NCBI GenBank assembly: GCA_905188195.1
Contig: CAJJKY010000010.1
Span: 1 to 64,000, forward strand
Origin: Streptococcus parasanguinis
GTDB lineage: Bacteria > Bacillota > Bacilli > Lactobacillales > Streptococcaceae
DNA: 64,000 nt
Reading direction: 5' to 3'
Shown: positions 7,974 to 17,212 of the stretch, in pieces
How positions within the stretch are numbered: position 1 is the stretch's first letter
Layout: each line of letters begins with the position of its first letter
Made by a program: the position numbers and the translations under genes
The notes under the pieces: model-generated
Seen by the model: only the letters and a program-made list of their open reading frames with translations
The model's database searches: none
Told to the model about the DNA's origin: nothing

Positions 7974-8665
7974 GCGCGAATCACCTCAACATCCCCAACA
8001 ATACCAACTAACACAATTTTTATAGAACGGTGCGATCTCCGATATTGTGCCGTTTCAATGTCTATGGTTTCATTCCTCATTTTACGGACAGGAAGATCCA
8101 AAAACTTCAGATCTCCATACAGAGTGTTAATTTGTAAATGCAATTCCAAATCAATCGGTAAGATAATTTTTGTATTTCCAAAACCTTTCCGAATGATCAC
8201 TACATTGTCCCAATTGCAAATGGCTACCTCCTCTAAATGGAGGGTGTCATTCCCAAAAACTCGGATCACATTCAGATCTCGATACCCTCGACTTTGCTTT
8301 GAAAAATGTTGTAAATCACCAATCCATCGAGTTTTTTCCTGACGAATTTTCGTATCCTCTTCAACATCAAACACAACGGCTTCATTTTCCTTATACATAT
8401 AAGGGTAGGCGATCAATAAACCATAAACCACCGCAAATAAAATGGCTGCAATCACAAAAGGATTCAGCATTACGATAAAAAACAAGAGCACGCTCAGTGC
8501 AATTAATAGAAAATTTGCTTTTTGTTTGCCAAAATAGTAATACAAAAGGAGCAAAAAGAGAACCATCAAGACAACAAATCTGGAAAAATCGATTGATAAA
8601 ATGGTGATCGCTGCTAATGTTAACAAAACGGCTTCAACGAAAATAAAAATTTGTATTTTCCACAT
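7970..8665 (-). CDS. liaF: LiaF, membrane inhibitor of the Lia system
   Basis: A 231-residue protein with an N-terminal hydrophobic part of several membrane segments (about 5-105) and a soluble C-terminal LiaF domain with the beta-rich pattern VIRVFGNDTLHLEEVAI and VVIIRKGFGNTKIILP. LiaF keeps LiaS inactive without stress. It is the first gene of liaF-liaS-liaR and has GAGG six bases before its ATG. The operon starts right after the stkP terminator. Confidence 0.93.
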   Translation of the reverse strand: MWKIQIFIFVEAVLLTLAAITILSIDFSRFVVLMVLFLLLLYYYFGKQKANFLLIALSVLLFFIVMLNPFVIAAILFAVVYGLLIAYPYMYKENEAVVFDVEEDTKIRQEKTRWIGDLQHFSKQSRGYRDLNVIRVFGNDTLHLEEVAICNWDNVVIIRKGFGNTKIILPIDLELHLQINTLYGDLKFLDLPVRKMRNETIDIETAQYRRSHRSIKIVLVGIVGDVEVIRA

Positions 8666-8741
8666 AGTCTACCTCATCTTTTCCTATTTTATCAAATTTT
8701 TCCTCATTTGACTTCCGTCTGTGGTTGGATAATAGCAGACA

Positions 8742-8773
8742 ATCAAAAAGACTCAGAAATCCATCTGAGTCTT
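8742..8773 (-). terminator. Intrinsic terminator of the stkP operon
   Basis: AAGACTCAGA and TCTGAGTCTT form a 10-bp stem with a 6-base loop, followed on the minus strand by a T run. It begins nine bases beyond the stkP stop and separates the kinase operon from liaFSR. Confidence 0.88.
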
Positions 8774-8781
8774 AGACTGAT

Positions 8782-10653
8782 TTATGAATCTCCACCAGTT
8801 GCACTACTGCTGGAGCTTTCTGTATCTGATCGTTCAGCAGAGGATGAACTAGATGCATCTGAACTTGATGAGGCTTTCGTACTTGAAGAAGCCGTCACTT
8901 TAGGCTCATATACAGTCAAAACAATTCGTGTTCGGTTAATATCCACCGTACTCGAAACTTCTGGAGTTTGACTGACAATTTGACCGGCAGAAACAACTAC
9001 CCCATCAGGGAGATGTTCCGTTTTTCTTAATTCGATATTGGCTTCTTTAATACCATAGATCTCAATCAAATTACTTCTAGCAAAATCATAAGTTGATCCA
9101 ACATAGTTTGGCATTTCAATTGAAGTCGTTTCTTTCGCTACTTTCAAAACAATCTTGGTTTTTGAATTCAGAGAATATTGCTCTCCTGGAGCTGGGGTTT
9201 GTTCAAGAACTGTCCCTGCAGCATAATCGAAGGTCTCAACTTCTTCAATCGTGATCATTTTGCTTGATACTTTATAAGTATTTTTCAGATCTTCCTCTGC
9301 TTTAGCTCGTGTTTCTCCTACATAGTTTGGCATTTCAAAACTATTTGGACCTTTTGAAACAATCAAATCAATGCGACTTTGTTCTTTCTTTTGAGCACCT
9401 GCATTTGGATTGGTCCGAATGACATAGCCTTCTGCAACCGAATCACTGTACTCTTCTTTCTCTTCACCGACTTGAAGGTCTTGTCCCTCAATAACCGCTC
9501 TAGCTTCGGCAATGGTTTTGCCGGAAACATCTGGAACTGTTTTATTGGCTGGGCTCATATACAACAAGAAAGTAAAGGCTGCAAGAACTAGGGCAATGGC
9601 AAAAAACAAGACCTTGTAGCGCGCCCGCAAGCGTCTTCTTGGCTTTTTACTTGGTGCCATTGTCTGCTGGTCAGATAATGGTCGATTAGGATCTACCGAA
9701 CTGATTTCACTGCGTACCTCAGAGATTGGAACAGGAGCCGTCTTTGGAGTTGGACTCACTTTTGGAAGAGTCTTTGTATCAGCTTTCGATTGATCTTCAA
9801 AAATCAGTTTTTTCTCATTTCTTCTCTCGTAGGACAAGCAACTTGAAAGGTCCACATACATCTCTGCCACTGATTTATAGCGATCCGTCAGTTTTTTAGC
9901 GGTCGCTTTGATCACCACATTTTCTAAAGCTTGTGGAACATTCTTATTCTCTTCCCGAATAGATGGGAGTGGCTTTTGAAAATGCTGCAAAGCGATTGTA
10001 ACTGCACTATCTCCATCATAAGGAATGTGTCCTGTCAACATCTCATAGAAAATGATCCCCATCGCGTAGATGTCACTTTGCACCGTAGCTTTTGAACCGC
10101 GCGCCTGCTCAGGGGACAAATAATGAACCGACCCCAACATCGAGTTGGTCTGAGTCAAACTAGTCTCTGCGAAGGCCACTGCAATCCCAAAGTCTGAAAC
10201 TTTTGCTGTTCCATCTGGTGTCAAGAGAACATTCTGTGGTTTTAAATCTCTATGGATAATGCCACGCGTATGGGCAAGACGCATAGCTAGAAGGATCTGC
10301 CCCATCAAACGAACAGCTTCTTCATTTGATAAAGGAGCATTTTCTTTGATATAGCGTTTCAAGTCTAAACCTGCAACATATTCCATTGCAAGGTATTGTT
10401 GTCCTTCTTCTTCGCCAATGTCTGTAATCCGAACGATATTTGGATGGTCCAGCTCTGCCATCGCCTTTGCTTCACGCTGAAAACGCGCAACTGCAATGGG
10501 ATCCGTCTGGTAATTCGTACGCAGTACCTTGACTGCAACTTCTTCCCCATCCAAAATCAAATCACGCGCAAGATAAACATCTGCCATCCCGCCGCGTCCA
10601 ATTTGTTGGATGATTTTATATCGCCCGGCAAAAATTTTGCCGATTTGAATCAT
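8782..10653 (-). CDS. stkP: PASTA-domain Ser/Thr protein kinase StkP (PknB)
   Basis: A 623-residue membrane kinase. The Hanks-type domain (1-275) has the glycine loop IGRGGMADVY, Lys42 (VAVKVL), catalytic HRDLKPQN at 134-141 and DFG at 154-156, with a Thr-rich activation loop. A basic juxtamembrane region precedes one transmembrane helix (about 347-366). Outside are three recognisable PASTA repeats (from about 371, 440 and 513) that bind peptidoglycan or muropeptides, and a Ser-rich tail of about 35 residues. Pneumococcal StkP has four PASTA repeats, so this is a shorter form. It overlaps phpP by four bases. Likely substrates encoded in this window include MapZ and GpsB. Confidence 0.96.
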   Translation of the reverse strand: MIQIGKIFAGRYKIIQQIGRGGMADVYLARDLILDGEEVAVKVLRTNYQTDPIAVARFQREAKAMAELDHPNIVRITDIGEEEGQQYLAMEYVAGLDLKRYIKENAPLSNEEAVRLMGQILLAMRLAHTRGIIHRDLKPQNVLLTPDGTAKVSDFGIAVAFAETSLTQTNSMLGSVHYLSPEQARGSKATVQSDIYAMGIIFYEMLTGHIPYDGDSAVTIALQHFQKPLPSIREENKNVPQALENVVIKATAKKLTDRYKSVAEMYVDLSSCLSYERRNEKKLIFEDQSKADTKTLPKVSPTPKTAPVPISEVRSEISSVDPNRPLSDQQTMAPSKKPRRRLRARYKVLFFAIALVLAAFTFLLYMSPANKTVPDVSGKTIAEARAVIEGQDLQVGEEKEEYSDSVAEGYVIRTNPNAGAQKKEQSRIDLIVSKGPNSFEMPNYVGETRAKAEEDLKNTYKVSSKMITIEEVETFDYAAGTVLEQTPAPGEQYSLNSKTKIVLKVAKETTSIEMPNYVGSTYDFARSNLIEIYGIKEANIELRKTEHLPDGVVVSAGQIVSQTPEVSSTVDINRTRIVLTVYEPKVTASSSTKASSSSDASSSSSAERSDTESSSSSATGGDS

Positions 10654-11390
10654 GCTGCGTCCTCCTCAGTAAAGTGGAGCAGTACAACAGTGATATTATC
10701 CAAGCCTCCAGCATTGTTGGCAAAACGAATCAAGGTTTGAGCTTTTTCTTCCAGTGAAACATCACTCAAGACAATATCTCTGATTTCATCCGGGCCAATC
10801 ATATTAGTTAAACCGTCACTATTGATCAAAATATAATCATCTGCTTCAACCGTCACCAAACCATAATCCGGCTCCAACTCATCTTTTTGGCCAATGGACT
10901 GAGTGATGATGTTACGTTGAGGATGATGGGCTGCTTCTTCCTCTGTGATTTGACCTGCTCGCAAAAGAGCATTTACAAGAGAATGATCACTGGTCAACTG
11001 CTGGTATTCGCCCTGACGAATGAGGCCAATCCGCGAATCTCCAACATGGGCATAAATCACTTGTCCTTCTACAAAAGCCAAAGCTTCCAGTGTCGTTCCC
11101 ATTCCTTTGTGCTCATCATCTTGCCCAGCTAAATGGATCCGACGGTTCACAGCTTCTAAATGTTCTGCAAACCATTCCCGTACTTGATTAACCGTCTCGA
11201 TCTCAGAAGAAACCCAAGCCGCACCTAGGTCTGTGACTGCCATTTCACTAGCAATATTTCCGGCACGGTGTCCTCCCATACCATCAGCAAGTAAAACCAT
11301 AGATTTTCCTGCCTTGTTTTTATATTGATTTGCATAGTCTTGGTTATTTGTCCGTCTTTGACCTACATCGGTTAAGATCGTCATATCCAT
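10650..11390 (-). CDS. phpP: PP2C-type Ser/Thr protein phosphatase PhpP
   Basis: A 246-residue soluble PPM phosphatase that reverses StkP phosphorylation. The metal-binding motifs are visible: RRTNNQD near residue 12, LLADGMGGHRAGN at about 33, GDSRIGL at about 117, TSDHSLV and a C-terminal GGLDNITVVL. It overlaps the stkP start by four bases and follows rsmB by 21 bases, so it lies in the gmk-rpoZ-priA-fmt-rsmB-phpP-stkP run. Confidence 0.96.
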   Translation of the reverse strand: MDMTILTDVGQRRTNNQDYANQYKNKAGKSMVLLADGMGGHRAGNIASEMAVTDLGAAWVSSEIETVNQVREWFAEHLEAVNRRIHLAGQDDEHKGMGTTLEALAFVEGQVIYAHVGDSRIGLIRQGEYQQLTSDHSLVNALLRAGQITEEEAAHHPQRNIITQSIGQKDELEPDYGLVTVEADDYILINSDGLTNMIGPDEIRDIVLSDVSLEEKAQTLIRFANNAGGLDNITVVLLHFTEEDAA

Positions 11391-11411
11391 ACTGTCAGTT
11401 TCCTCCTGATA

Positions 11412-12725
11412 TTATGAGATTCTCTTAAAACGACTGATAAAGAAGCCGTCACTTCCATATAATTCGGGTGTAATAAGGATACAATCATTTTTAAGAATAT
11501 CTTTTCTTTCGTGATCCAATGGGACTTGTTCGAAATTTGGATGGTTTTTCAAAAATTGGTCCACCACTTCAAAATTCTCTTTGCCCATAATTGTACACGT
11601 ACTGTACACTATTATACCACCTTTACGCACACTTTGACAAACACTATCCAGAATGGCCAATTGAATAGCTTGTAAAGATACAAAATCTGCACTCTCTTTA
11701 TTGTACTTGATATCAGGCTTTCTCCGTATCAAACCAATCCCTGAACAAGGCGCATCCACCAAAATTTTATCGAAAGCATCAGGTCCAAATGTTTCAAAGA
11801 CTTTTGTCGCATCTAACTTCTTTGTCAAAATTTTGTCCGCAACATGGAGCCGATTAGCATTTTCTTGAATCAATTTGAGCTTATGGTCATAGAGATCCAA
11901 GGCTGTGACTTTTCCAGTTGTAAGATAAGAAGCCAGGTGAGTCGTCTTTCCACCTGGCGCCGCACAGGCATCTAAAACCCACTCATCTCCTTGCAAATCC
12001 AAAGCTGGTGCCACCAACTGACTGGACTCATCTTGAATAGTAATGCGCCCTTCTTTAAACAAGGAGTGTCCTGCAAAATGTCCCTGCTCTTTCACGAGAG
12101 CGGACGAAGCAAGTAGAGAGGAGGTTGCTTCGAGCAGCTGAGCCAACTCTTCTTTTTCGTCCAGATCAATCACACGAATACTGGATTTATTACGCTGATA
12201 GAGACTCTTAAAAATAGCGCAAGCGCGTTCTTCACCGTATTCTTCGATCAATGCTTTGACCAACCATACAGGTAGGGAATACTCTACCGAATAACGTTTG
12301 TTCTTTCGCTTGATCGTATCAACAGCTGGTAGCCCCTCGCGGAGGAGCTTTCTAAGAATAGCATTGACAAACTTCTCACTGCCTTCTTTACGACGTTTTG
12401 CTATCCGGACAGCTTCATTGACGATGGCATGATCGGGAATTCGGTCTAAATAGACAAGTTGATACAAACTCATCATCAAAAGATAATAGAGCCAAGGATC
12501 TAATTTCGTCCGGTCTTCAATTACGTGGGCGAGATACCACTCGAGTGTTATCTTCCGTGCTACAGTACCGTATACAACTTCCGTAACAAAGCTTCTATCC
12601 TTATCTGAAAGTTGAGAATGTTCCAGCGCTTGATTTAAAGCAATATTAGAATAAGCTCCCTGTTCAAAAACCTCTTCTAACACTCGAACGATCTGTTCAC
12701 GCGCATTCATTTGTTTAACTTTCAA
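11412..12725 (-). CDS. rsmB: 16S rRNA cytosine-C5 methyltransferase RsmB (Sun)
   Basis: A 437-residue SAM-dependent enzyme that methylates C967 (E. coli numbering) of 16S rRNA. It has an N-terminal NusB-like RNA-binding domain (1-140) and a C-terminal methyltransferase domain with DACAAPGGKTTHLA, LVDAPCSGIGLIRR and the catalytic Cys in YSTCTI. The likely start is a TTG with AGGAG six bases upstream, overlapping fmt by 11 bases; the next ATG, five codons in, is too far from the ribosome binding site. Confidence 0.93.
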   Translation of the reverse strand: MKVKQMNAREQIVRVLEEVFEQGAYSNIALNQALEHSQLSDKDRSFVTEVVYGTVARKITLEWYLAHVIEDRTKLDPWLYYLLMMSLYQLVYLDRIPDHAIVNEAVRIAKRRKEGSEKFVNAILRKLLREGLPAVDTIKRKNKRYSVEYSLPVWLVKALIEEYGEERACAIFKSLYQRNKSSIRVIDLDEKEELAQLLEATSSLLASSALVKEQGHFAGHSLFKEGRITIQDESSQLVAPALDLQGDEWVLDACAAPGGKTTHLASYLTTGKVTALDLYDHKLKLIQENANRLHVADKILTKKLDATKVFETFGPDAFDKILVDAPCSGIGLIRRKPDIKYNKESADFVSLQAIQLAILDSVCQSVRKGGIIVYSTCTIMGKENFEVVDQFLKNHPNFEQVPLDHERKDILKNDCILITPELYGSDGFFISRFKRIS

Positions 12726-13650
12726 AGTGATCTCCTACTTTCAATTGACGGCCAGCGCCATTCAAAAAGTCTGTGATGGACATTTTTGGTTTTCCTGCCG
12801 GCTGCACAACTTTGAGGGACAATGCGCCTTCTCCTGCAGCGACCACCAACTCTTTTTTGGTCAAAGCAATCACTTCTCCTGGATTTCCATTTCCTTCGCA
12901 TAGCTCTGCTTCATAAACTTTAAAGCGCTGACCATTTAATAACGTATGAGCAACTGGCCAAGGATTCATCCCCCGGATCTGGTTAAAGACTTGGCGATTG
13001 GTTTTGGTCCAGTCCAAAACCTCTTCTTCCGGTAAAATATTCGGTGAAAATGTGACCAAACTTGGATCTTGTGGACTTGGCTTGATCTCCCCTGCCAGGT
13101 ATGCTGGCAAAGTATCTAGGAGTAGGTCACGTCCAAGGACAGACAATTTTTCAAACAAGGTTCCCACATTGTCCTCATCTAAAATTGGGAGAGAACGAGT
13201 TGCAATCATGTCTCCGGCATCCATTTCCTTGACCATTTCCATAATTGTAACCCCAGCTTCTTCATCACCATTGATCAAGGCATAGTGAATGGGAGCTCCA
13301 CCTCTATATTTAGGCAATAAAGACGCGTGGACATTCACCGCAAATTGGAAGTTCTCCAACAATTTTGTCGGTAAAAATTGTCCAAAAGCAGCGGTCACAA
13401 TTCCATCTGCATCTAGTGATAAGAGAGTTTCCATTTCTGGACTACCCGATAATTTCTCCGGCTGAAGAACCGGTAGTTGATGTTCCAAAGCTACCTGCTT
13501 CACCGGGGTCATTCGAATCTCTTTTTTGCGACCTACTTTGCGGTCGGGTTGAGTCACAACCGCCAGAATTTCATAGCGCGAATCTGCTAACAATCCCTTT
13601 AAAACAGTCGCTGAAAAATCAGGCGTTCCCATAAAAATTAATTTTGTCAT
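12715..13650 (-). CDS. fmt: Methionyl-tRNA formyltransferase
   Basis: A 311-residue enzyme that formylates initiator Met-tRNA using 10-formyl-tetrahydrofolate. The N-terminal domain opens MTKLIFMGTPDFSATVL and carries the folate/catalytic segment NVHASLLPKYRGGAPIH, with a conserved Asp in KEMDAGDMI. The C-terminal domain is an OB-like tRNA-binding fold. It lies 11 bases after priA and overlaps rsmB, the usual neighbours in this phylum. Confidence 0.97.
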   Translation of the reverse strand: MTKLIFMGTPDFSATVLKGLLADSRYEILAVVTQPDRKVGRKKEIRMTPVKQVALEHQLPVLQPEKLSGSPEMETLLSLDADGIVTAAFGQFLPTKLLENFQFAVNVHASLLPKYRGGAPIHYALINGDEEAGVTIMEMVKEMDAGDMIATRSLPILDEDNVGTLFEKLSVLGRDLLLDTLPAYLAGEIKPSPQDPSLVTFSPNILPEEEVLDWTKTNRQVFNQIRGMNPWPVAHTLLNGQRFKVYEAELCEGNGNPGEVIALTKKELVVAAGEGALSLKVVQPAGKPKMSITDFLNGAGRQLKVGDHFES

Positions 13651-13661
13651 TTCTTTCTTCC

Positions 13662-16046
13662 TTACATGAAACTTTGAGGTTCATTATCAATACTGACACG
13701 TAGATCTTGGTTGCCTCTTTCTTGCGTAAATTCTAAGATTTGATTCAAGACCTGTGTCATACCTACTTCAAAACGATATTTCACAATGATTTGATAATGA
13801 TACAAATTATGTGTGCGTGCAATTGGTTTAGGTGTTGGTCCTAAGATTTGGACCTGATCAGATAAGCCAGATCGGAGAATTTCCATGACCTGATGTGACT
13901 TCTCCATCACCATTTCCTCACTCTTATGGGATAGGGTCACCCCAACTGTGAAGTAATAAGGCGTATAGCCTAACTGCCGGCGAATCTGCATTTCATAGGC
14001 AAAAAAGCCTTCATAATCTTGGTCTTTGGCAAATCGAATCGCATAATGATTGGGGTTGTAGCTTTGAATGATAACCTCTCCTTCTTTCTCTGCTCGTCCG
14101 GCCCTTCCTGCCACCTGAGTCAAGAGTTGAAAGGTTCTCTCAGAGGATCGATAATCCGGTAAATTTAAAGAAGTATCTGCATTCAAGACACCCACTAACG
14201 TCACATTTGGAAAATCCAGCCCCTTAGCAATCATTTGCGTCCCTAACAAAATATCCGCTTCTCCATTCCCGAAAGCATCTAATATTGCTGCGTGGCTCCC
14301 TTTTTTTCGAGTGGTATCCACATCCATGCGCAGAATTTTAGCTTCAGGAAAGATCTCTTGTAATTCATCATAGGCTTTTTGCGTTCCTGTCCCGTAATAA
14401 CGAATGGAAGGACTTTGGCAATTTGGACAGTGTCGAGGAATCGCTTTGCTATAGCCACAATAATGACAGTTCATGGTTTTAGTATCCATGTGGAGGGTCA
14501 GTGAGATATCACAATTGGGACAAGTATCCACAGTTCCACACTCGCGACACATGACAAAGCTGGAATAACCACGGCGGTTCAACATCAAGACGACCTGCTC
14601 TTTTTTCTGCAAGCGATCAGCAATAGCTTCCACTAGAACCGGAGTGAAGTTACCAGCTTCATTTTGGCCAATATAATCACGGAAATCAACGACTTTAACT
14701 TCTGGAATTTTGGCTGCCGGATTGGCCCGTTGGGTGAGACGAATTAATTCATAAACCCCTTTTGTTGCACGAGCCCTCGATTCTAAACTTGGTGTAGCAG
14801 ATCCAAGAAGCAAGACTGCTTGATTGTACTGAGCCCTTAGGACTGCGACTTCCCTTGCGTGGTAGCGTGGATTACTATCTTGTTTGTAGGAAGCCTCATG
14901 CTCCTCATCAATGATGATGGCTCCGATGTTTTTTAAAGGGGCAAAGATGGCTGAGCGCGCTCCAACGACTACCTTGGCCTCCCCACGTTCAACTTTTCGC
15001 CATTGATCATACTTCTCACCATTTGATAAGCCCGAGTGCAGAATAGCTACTTCCTGGCCAAAACGCGAGATAAAACGATCCGTCATCTGTGGCGTCAGGG
15101 AAATCTCAGGAACCAACATAATAGCCGTTTTCCCCTTATTTAGAACTTCTTGAATAATCTGCAGATAAACTTCTGTTTTCCCACTTCCAGTCACACCTTC
15201 TAGTAAAAAAGGTTTTGATGTTTTCCCAATTTGAGAAACTACTGTTTCGACAGCTTTTGCTTGCTCTGAATTTAAAAGCAGAGCCTGGGTCTGTTCTTTG
15301 CCTTCATAATATGCAGCCGCCCGATTCACTTCTCGTTCTGTAATTTCTAAAACACCCTGTTCGATAAAATAAGCTACCACTTCTCGTGAAAAATCCTGAT
15401 ACAATCCTGCTAAGGGTTGCTCCCCTTGCTCTAGTAACAGGCGCTCTTTCAATGCTAGCCTTTTTTTAGCTCTTCCTGATGGTTGAAGTTCTTTTAATCC
15501 TTCCTGGTTAACGCGATACCATTTTTCTGTTTTAATTTGTTTCCTATCCTTGGCCTTGTATTCAAGTACCAAATCTCCTTTTCTGACCAACCGCATCACT
15601 TGGGCTTGATCGGCCGCATCTAGAGAAGAAAAAGAAACTTCATTTTTTTCACCAAAAAGTTTCACTTTGAGAGTTGGATCTAAAGAAGGTTGAGGATACA
15701 AAATCTTATCATAACTCGAATTGAGGAGAGAAGGAAGCATGGTTTTTAAAATCGTGATCTTATAAGAAAAAACACTTTTTCGTAATTGATCTGCCAACCA
15801 GAACTGCTCTTGATTTAAGACCGGAGTGTAATCCAAGACCTCCACAATCGCTTTTAATTCCTCGCTTGTGTCTGCCTCTTCTAAAACATCTACCACAATC
15901 CCTTGAATGAGGCGATTCCCTTTACCAAAGGGGACATGAACTCGCATACCTGCCTCCACCATATCCTCAAATTCTAATGGAATCTGATAAGAATAGGGTT
16001 TATCTGTCTGCATCAATGGGACATCTACGATGACTTTTGCTATCAC
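13662..16046 (-). CDS. priA: Primosomal protein N' (PriA helicase)
   Basis: A 794-residue 3'-5' helicase that restarts stalled replication forks. An N-terminal DNA 3'-end-binding domain is followed by the helicase core with Walker A GVTGSGKTEVYLQ, DEEH box IIDEEHE and QVAGRAGR. A zinc-binding insert has four CxxC pairs (CREC, CPNC, CHYC, CPNC). The start is a GTG with GGAGGTG five bases upstream; an ATG eight codons earlier has no ribosome binding site and does not match the family, whose members begin near AKVIVDVPLMQTDKPYSY. Confidence 0.96.
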   Translation of the reverse strand: MIAKVIVDVPLMQTDKPYSYQIPLEFEDMVEAGMRVHVPFGKGNRLIQGIVVDVLEEADTSEELKAIVEVLDYTPVLNQEQFWLADQLRKSVFSYKITILKTMLPSLLNSSYDKILYPQPSLDPTLKVKLFGEKNEVSFSSLDAADQAQVMRLVRKGDLVLEYKAKDRKQIKTEKWYRVNQEGLKELQPSGRAKKRLALKERLLLEQGEQPLAGLYQDFSREVVAYFIEQGVLEITEREVNRAAAYYEGKEQTQALLLNSEQAKAVETVVSQIGKTSKPFLLEGVTGSGKTEVYLQIIQEVLNKGKTAIMLVPEISLTPQMTDRFISRFGQEVAILHSGLSNGEKYDQWRKVERGEAKVVVGARSAIFAPLKNIGAIIIDEEHEASYKQDSNPRYHAREVAVLRAQYNQAVLLLGSATPSLESRARATKGVYELIRLTQRANPAAKIPEVKVVDFRDYIGQNEAGNFTPVLVEAIADRLQKKEQVVLMLNRRGYSSFVMCRECGTVDTCPNCDISLTLHMDTKTMNCHYCGYSKAIPRHCPNCQSPSIRYYGTGTQKAYDELQEIFPEAKILRMDVDTTRKKGSHAAILDAFGNGEADILLGTQMIAKGLDFPNVTLVGVLNADTSLNLPDYRSSERTFQLLTQVAGRAGRAEKEGEVIIQSYNPNHYAIRFAKDQDYEGFFAYEMQIRRQLGYTPYYFTVGVTLSHKSEEMVMEKSHQVMEILRSGLSDQVQILGPTPKPIARTHNLYHYQIIVKYRFEVGMTQVLNQILEFTQERGNQDLRVSIDNEPQSFM

Positions 16047-16133
16047 TTTTTCACCTCCAGCCTCTATCATATGAGCTTTACTTTATCACGGAACCCTTTA
16101 AATAGCAAAAAATAAGATTGAGAAGCCCCAACC

Positions 16134-16448
16134 TTAAATTTTTTCACCATCTTCTTTTTCTTTGGCAATTTGTTCCTTAATTTTGCGCTCTTCTTCTTCT
16201 TTGCGAATCCGCTCTGCTTCAATCCGACGACGAAGTGCTTCACGTTTTGCTTCTGGATCCGGGTGAACAACTACGTTTCCAGACTCGATTTCTTCAAGCG
16301 CTTGTAATGTTGATTTAACTGATTGGAATTCTTGAGTTGGTACTGCACCACTTTCCAATTCGTGGGCCCGTTTTGCCTCAAGAATAACCAATGAATATTT
16401 TGATGGTACTTTGTCAAGCAATGTATCAATAGAAGGTTTTAACATCAT
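16134..16448 (-). CDS. rpoZ: RNA polymerase omega subunit
   Basis: A 104-residue omega subunit, starting MMLKPSIDTLLDKVPSKYSL with the conserved RAHELESG motif, plus a charged helical tail rich in Glu, Lys and Arg as in streptococci. Omega stabilises the beta-prime subunit. It lies 25 bases downstream of gmk, the classical pairing, and about 90 bases before priA. Confidence 0.96.
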   Translation of the reverse strand: MMLKPSIDTLLDKVPSKYSLVILEAKRAHELESGAVPTQEFQSVKSTLQALEEIESGNVVVHPDPEAKREALRRRIEAERIRKEEEERKIKEQIAKEKEDGEKI

Positions 16449-16473
16449 ATTCCTATACCTAATTTCTAATTAT

Positions 16474-17106
16474 TTATCTCTTCACAATAGTTTGTGTTTT
16501 TGGTAACATATCCAGATAATGGCCAATGACACGGTCTACACGGAAATGCTCTGCTTCGATCACACGTTTGACACGTTCAGCAGCAAGAGGAACCTCGTCG
16601 TTCACAATGGCGTAGTCATATTCACGCATCATGGCGATTTCTTCTTTTGCTTTTTCAATCCGTTGCGCAATAACTTCTGCACTATCTGTCCCGCGACCCA
16701 CTAATCGATCTTGCAATTCATCCAAATCAGGCGGAGTTAAGAAAATAAAAACTGCATCTGGAACTTTCTTCTTTACTTGAAGGGCACCCTGAACTTCAAT
16801 TTCAAGGAATACATCGATTCCCTTGTCCAAGGTTTCATTCACATAGGTTAAAGGAGTCCCATAGTAATTTCCAACGTACTCAGCGTACTCCAACATTTGC
16901 CCTTGACGGATCAAATCTTCAAATTCTTCACGTGTACGGAAAAAATAGTCGACACCATCCACTTCACCTGGACGTTGTGCACGCGTCGTCATCGATACAG
17001 AATACTGAAACTGATTGTCCGAGTTTTCAAAAATTTCTCGTCTGACCGTTCCTTTTCCAACCCCCGAAGGGCCAGAAAATACGATTAATAAGCCACGATC
17101 CGCCAT
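16474..17106 (-). CDS. gmk: Guanylate kinase
   Basis: A 210-residue P-loop kinase converting GMP to GDP. The Walker A motif is FSGPSGVGKGTV (9-20), the GMP-binding region has SMTTRAQRPGEVDGVDYFF, and the lid carries LVGRGTD. It heads the gmk-rpoZ-priA-fmt-rsmB-phpP-stkP cluster and starts downstream of the RNase Y terminator. Confidence 0.97.
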   Translation of the reverse strand: MADRGLLIVFSGPSGVGKGTVRREIFENSDNQFQYSVSMTTRAQRPGEVDGVDYFFRTREEFEDLIRQGQMLEYAEYVGNYYGTPLTYVNETLDKGIDVFLEIEVQGALQVKKKVPDAVFIFLTPPDLDELQDRLVGRGTDSAEVIAQRIEKAKEEIAMMREYDYAIVNDEVPLAAERVKRVIEAEHFRVDRVIGHYLDMLPKTQTIVKR

Positions 17107-17175
17107 GATTTCTCCTTCAATGTCTTTCTATCTAGTGTAACAAAAATCGGCCTAATTTTCAACTGATTTTTTCAT

Positions 17176-17211
17176 TCAAAAAGCTTGAGATGCTAGATCT
17201 CAAGCTTTTTG
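17176..17211 (-). terminator. Intrinsic terminator of rny
   Basis: A 14-bp perfect stem (AAAAAGCTTGAGAT with ATCTCAAGCTTTTT) is placed just past the RNase Y stop, with T-rich sequence following on the minus strand. Confidence 0.88.
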
Positions 17212-17212
17212 T

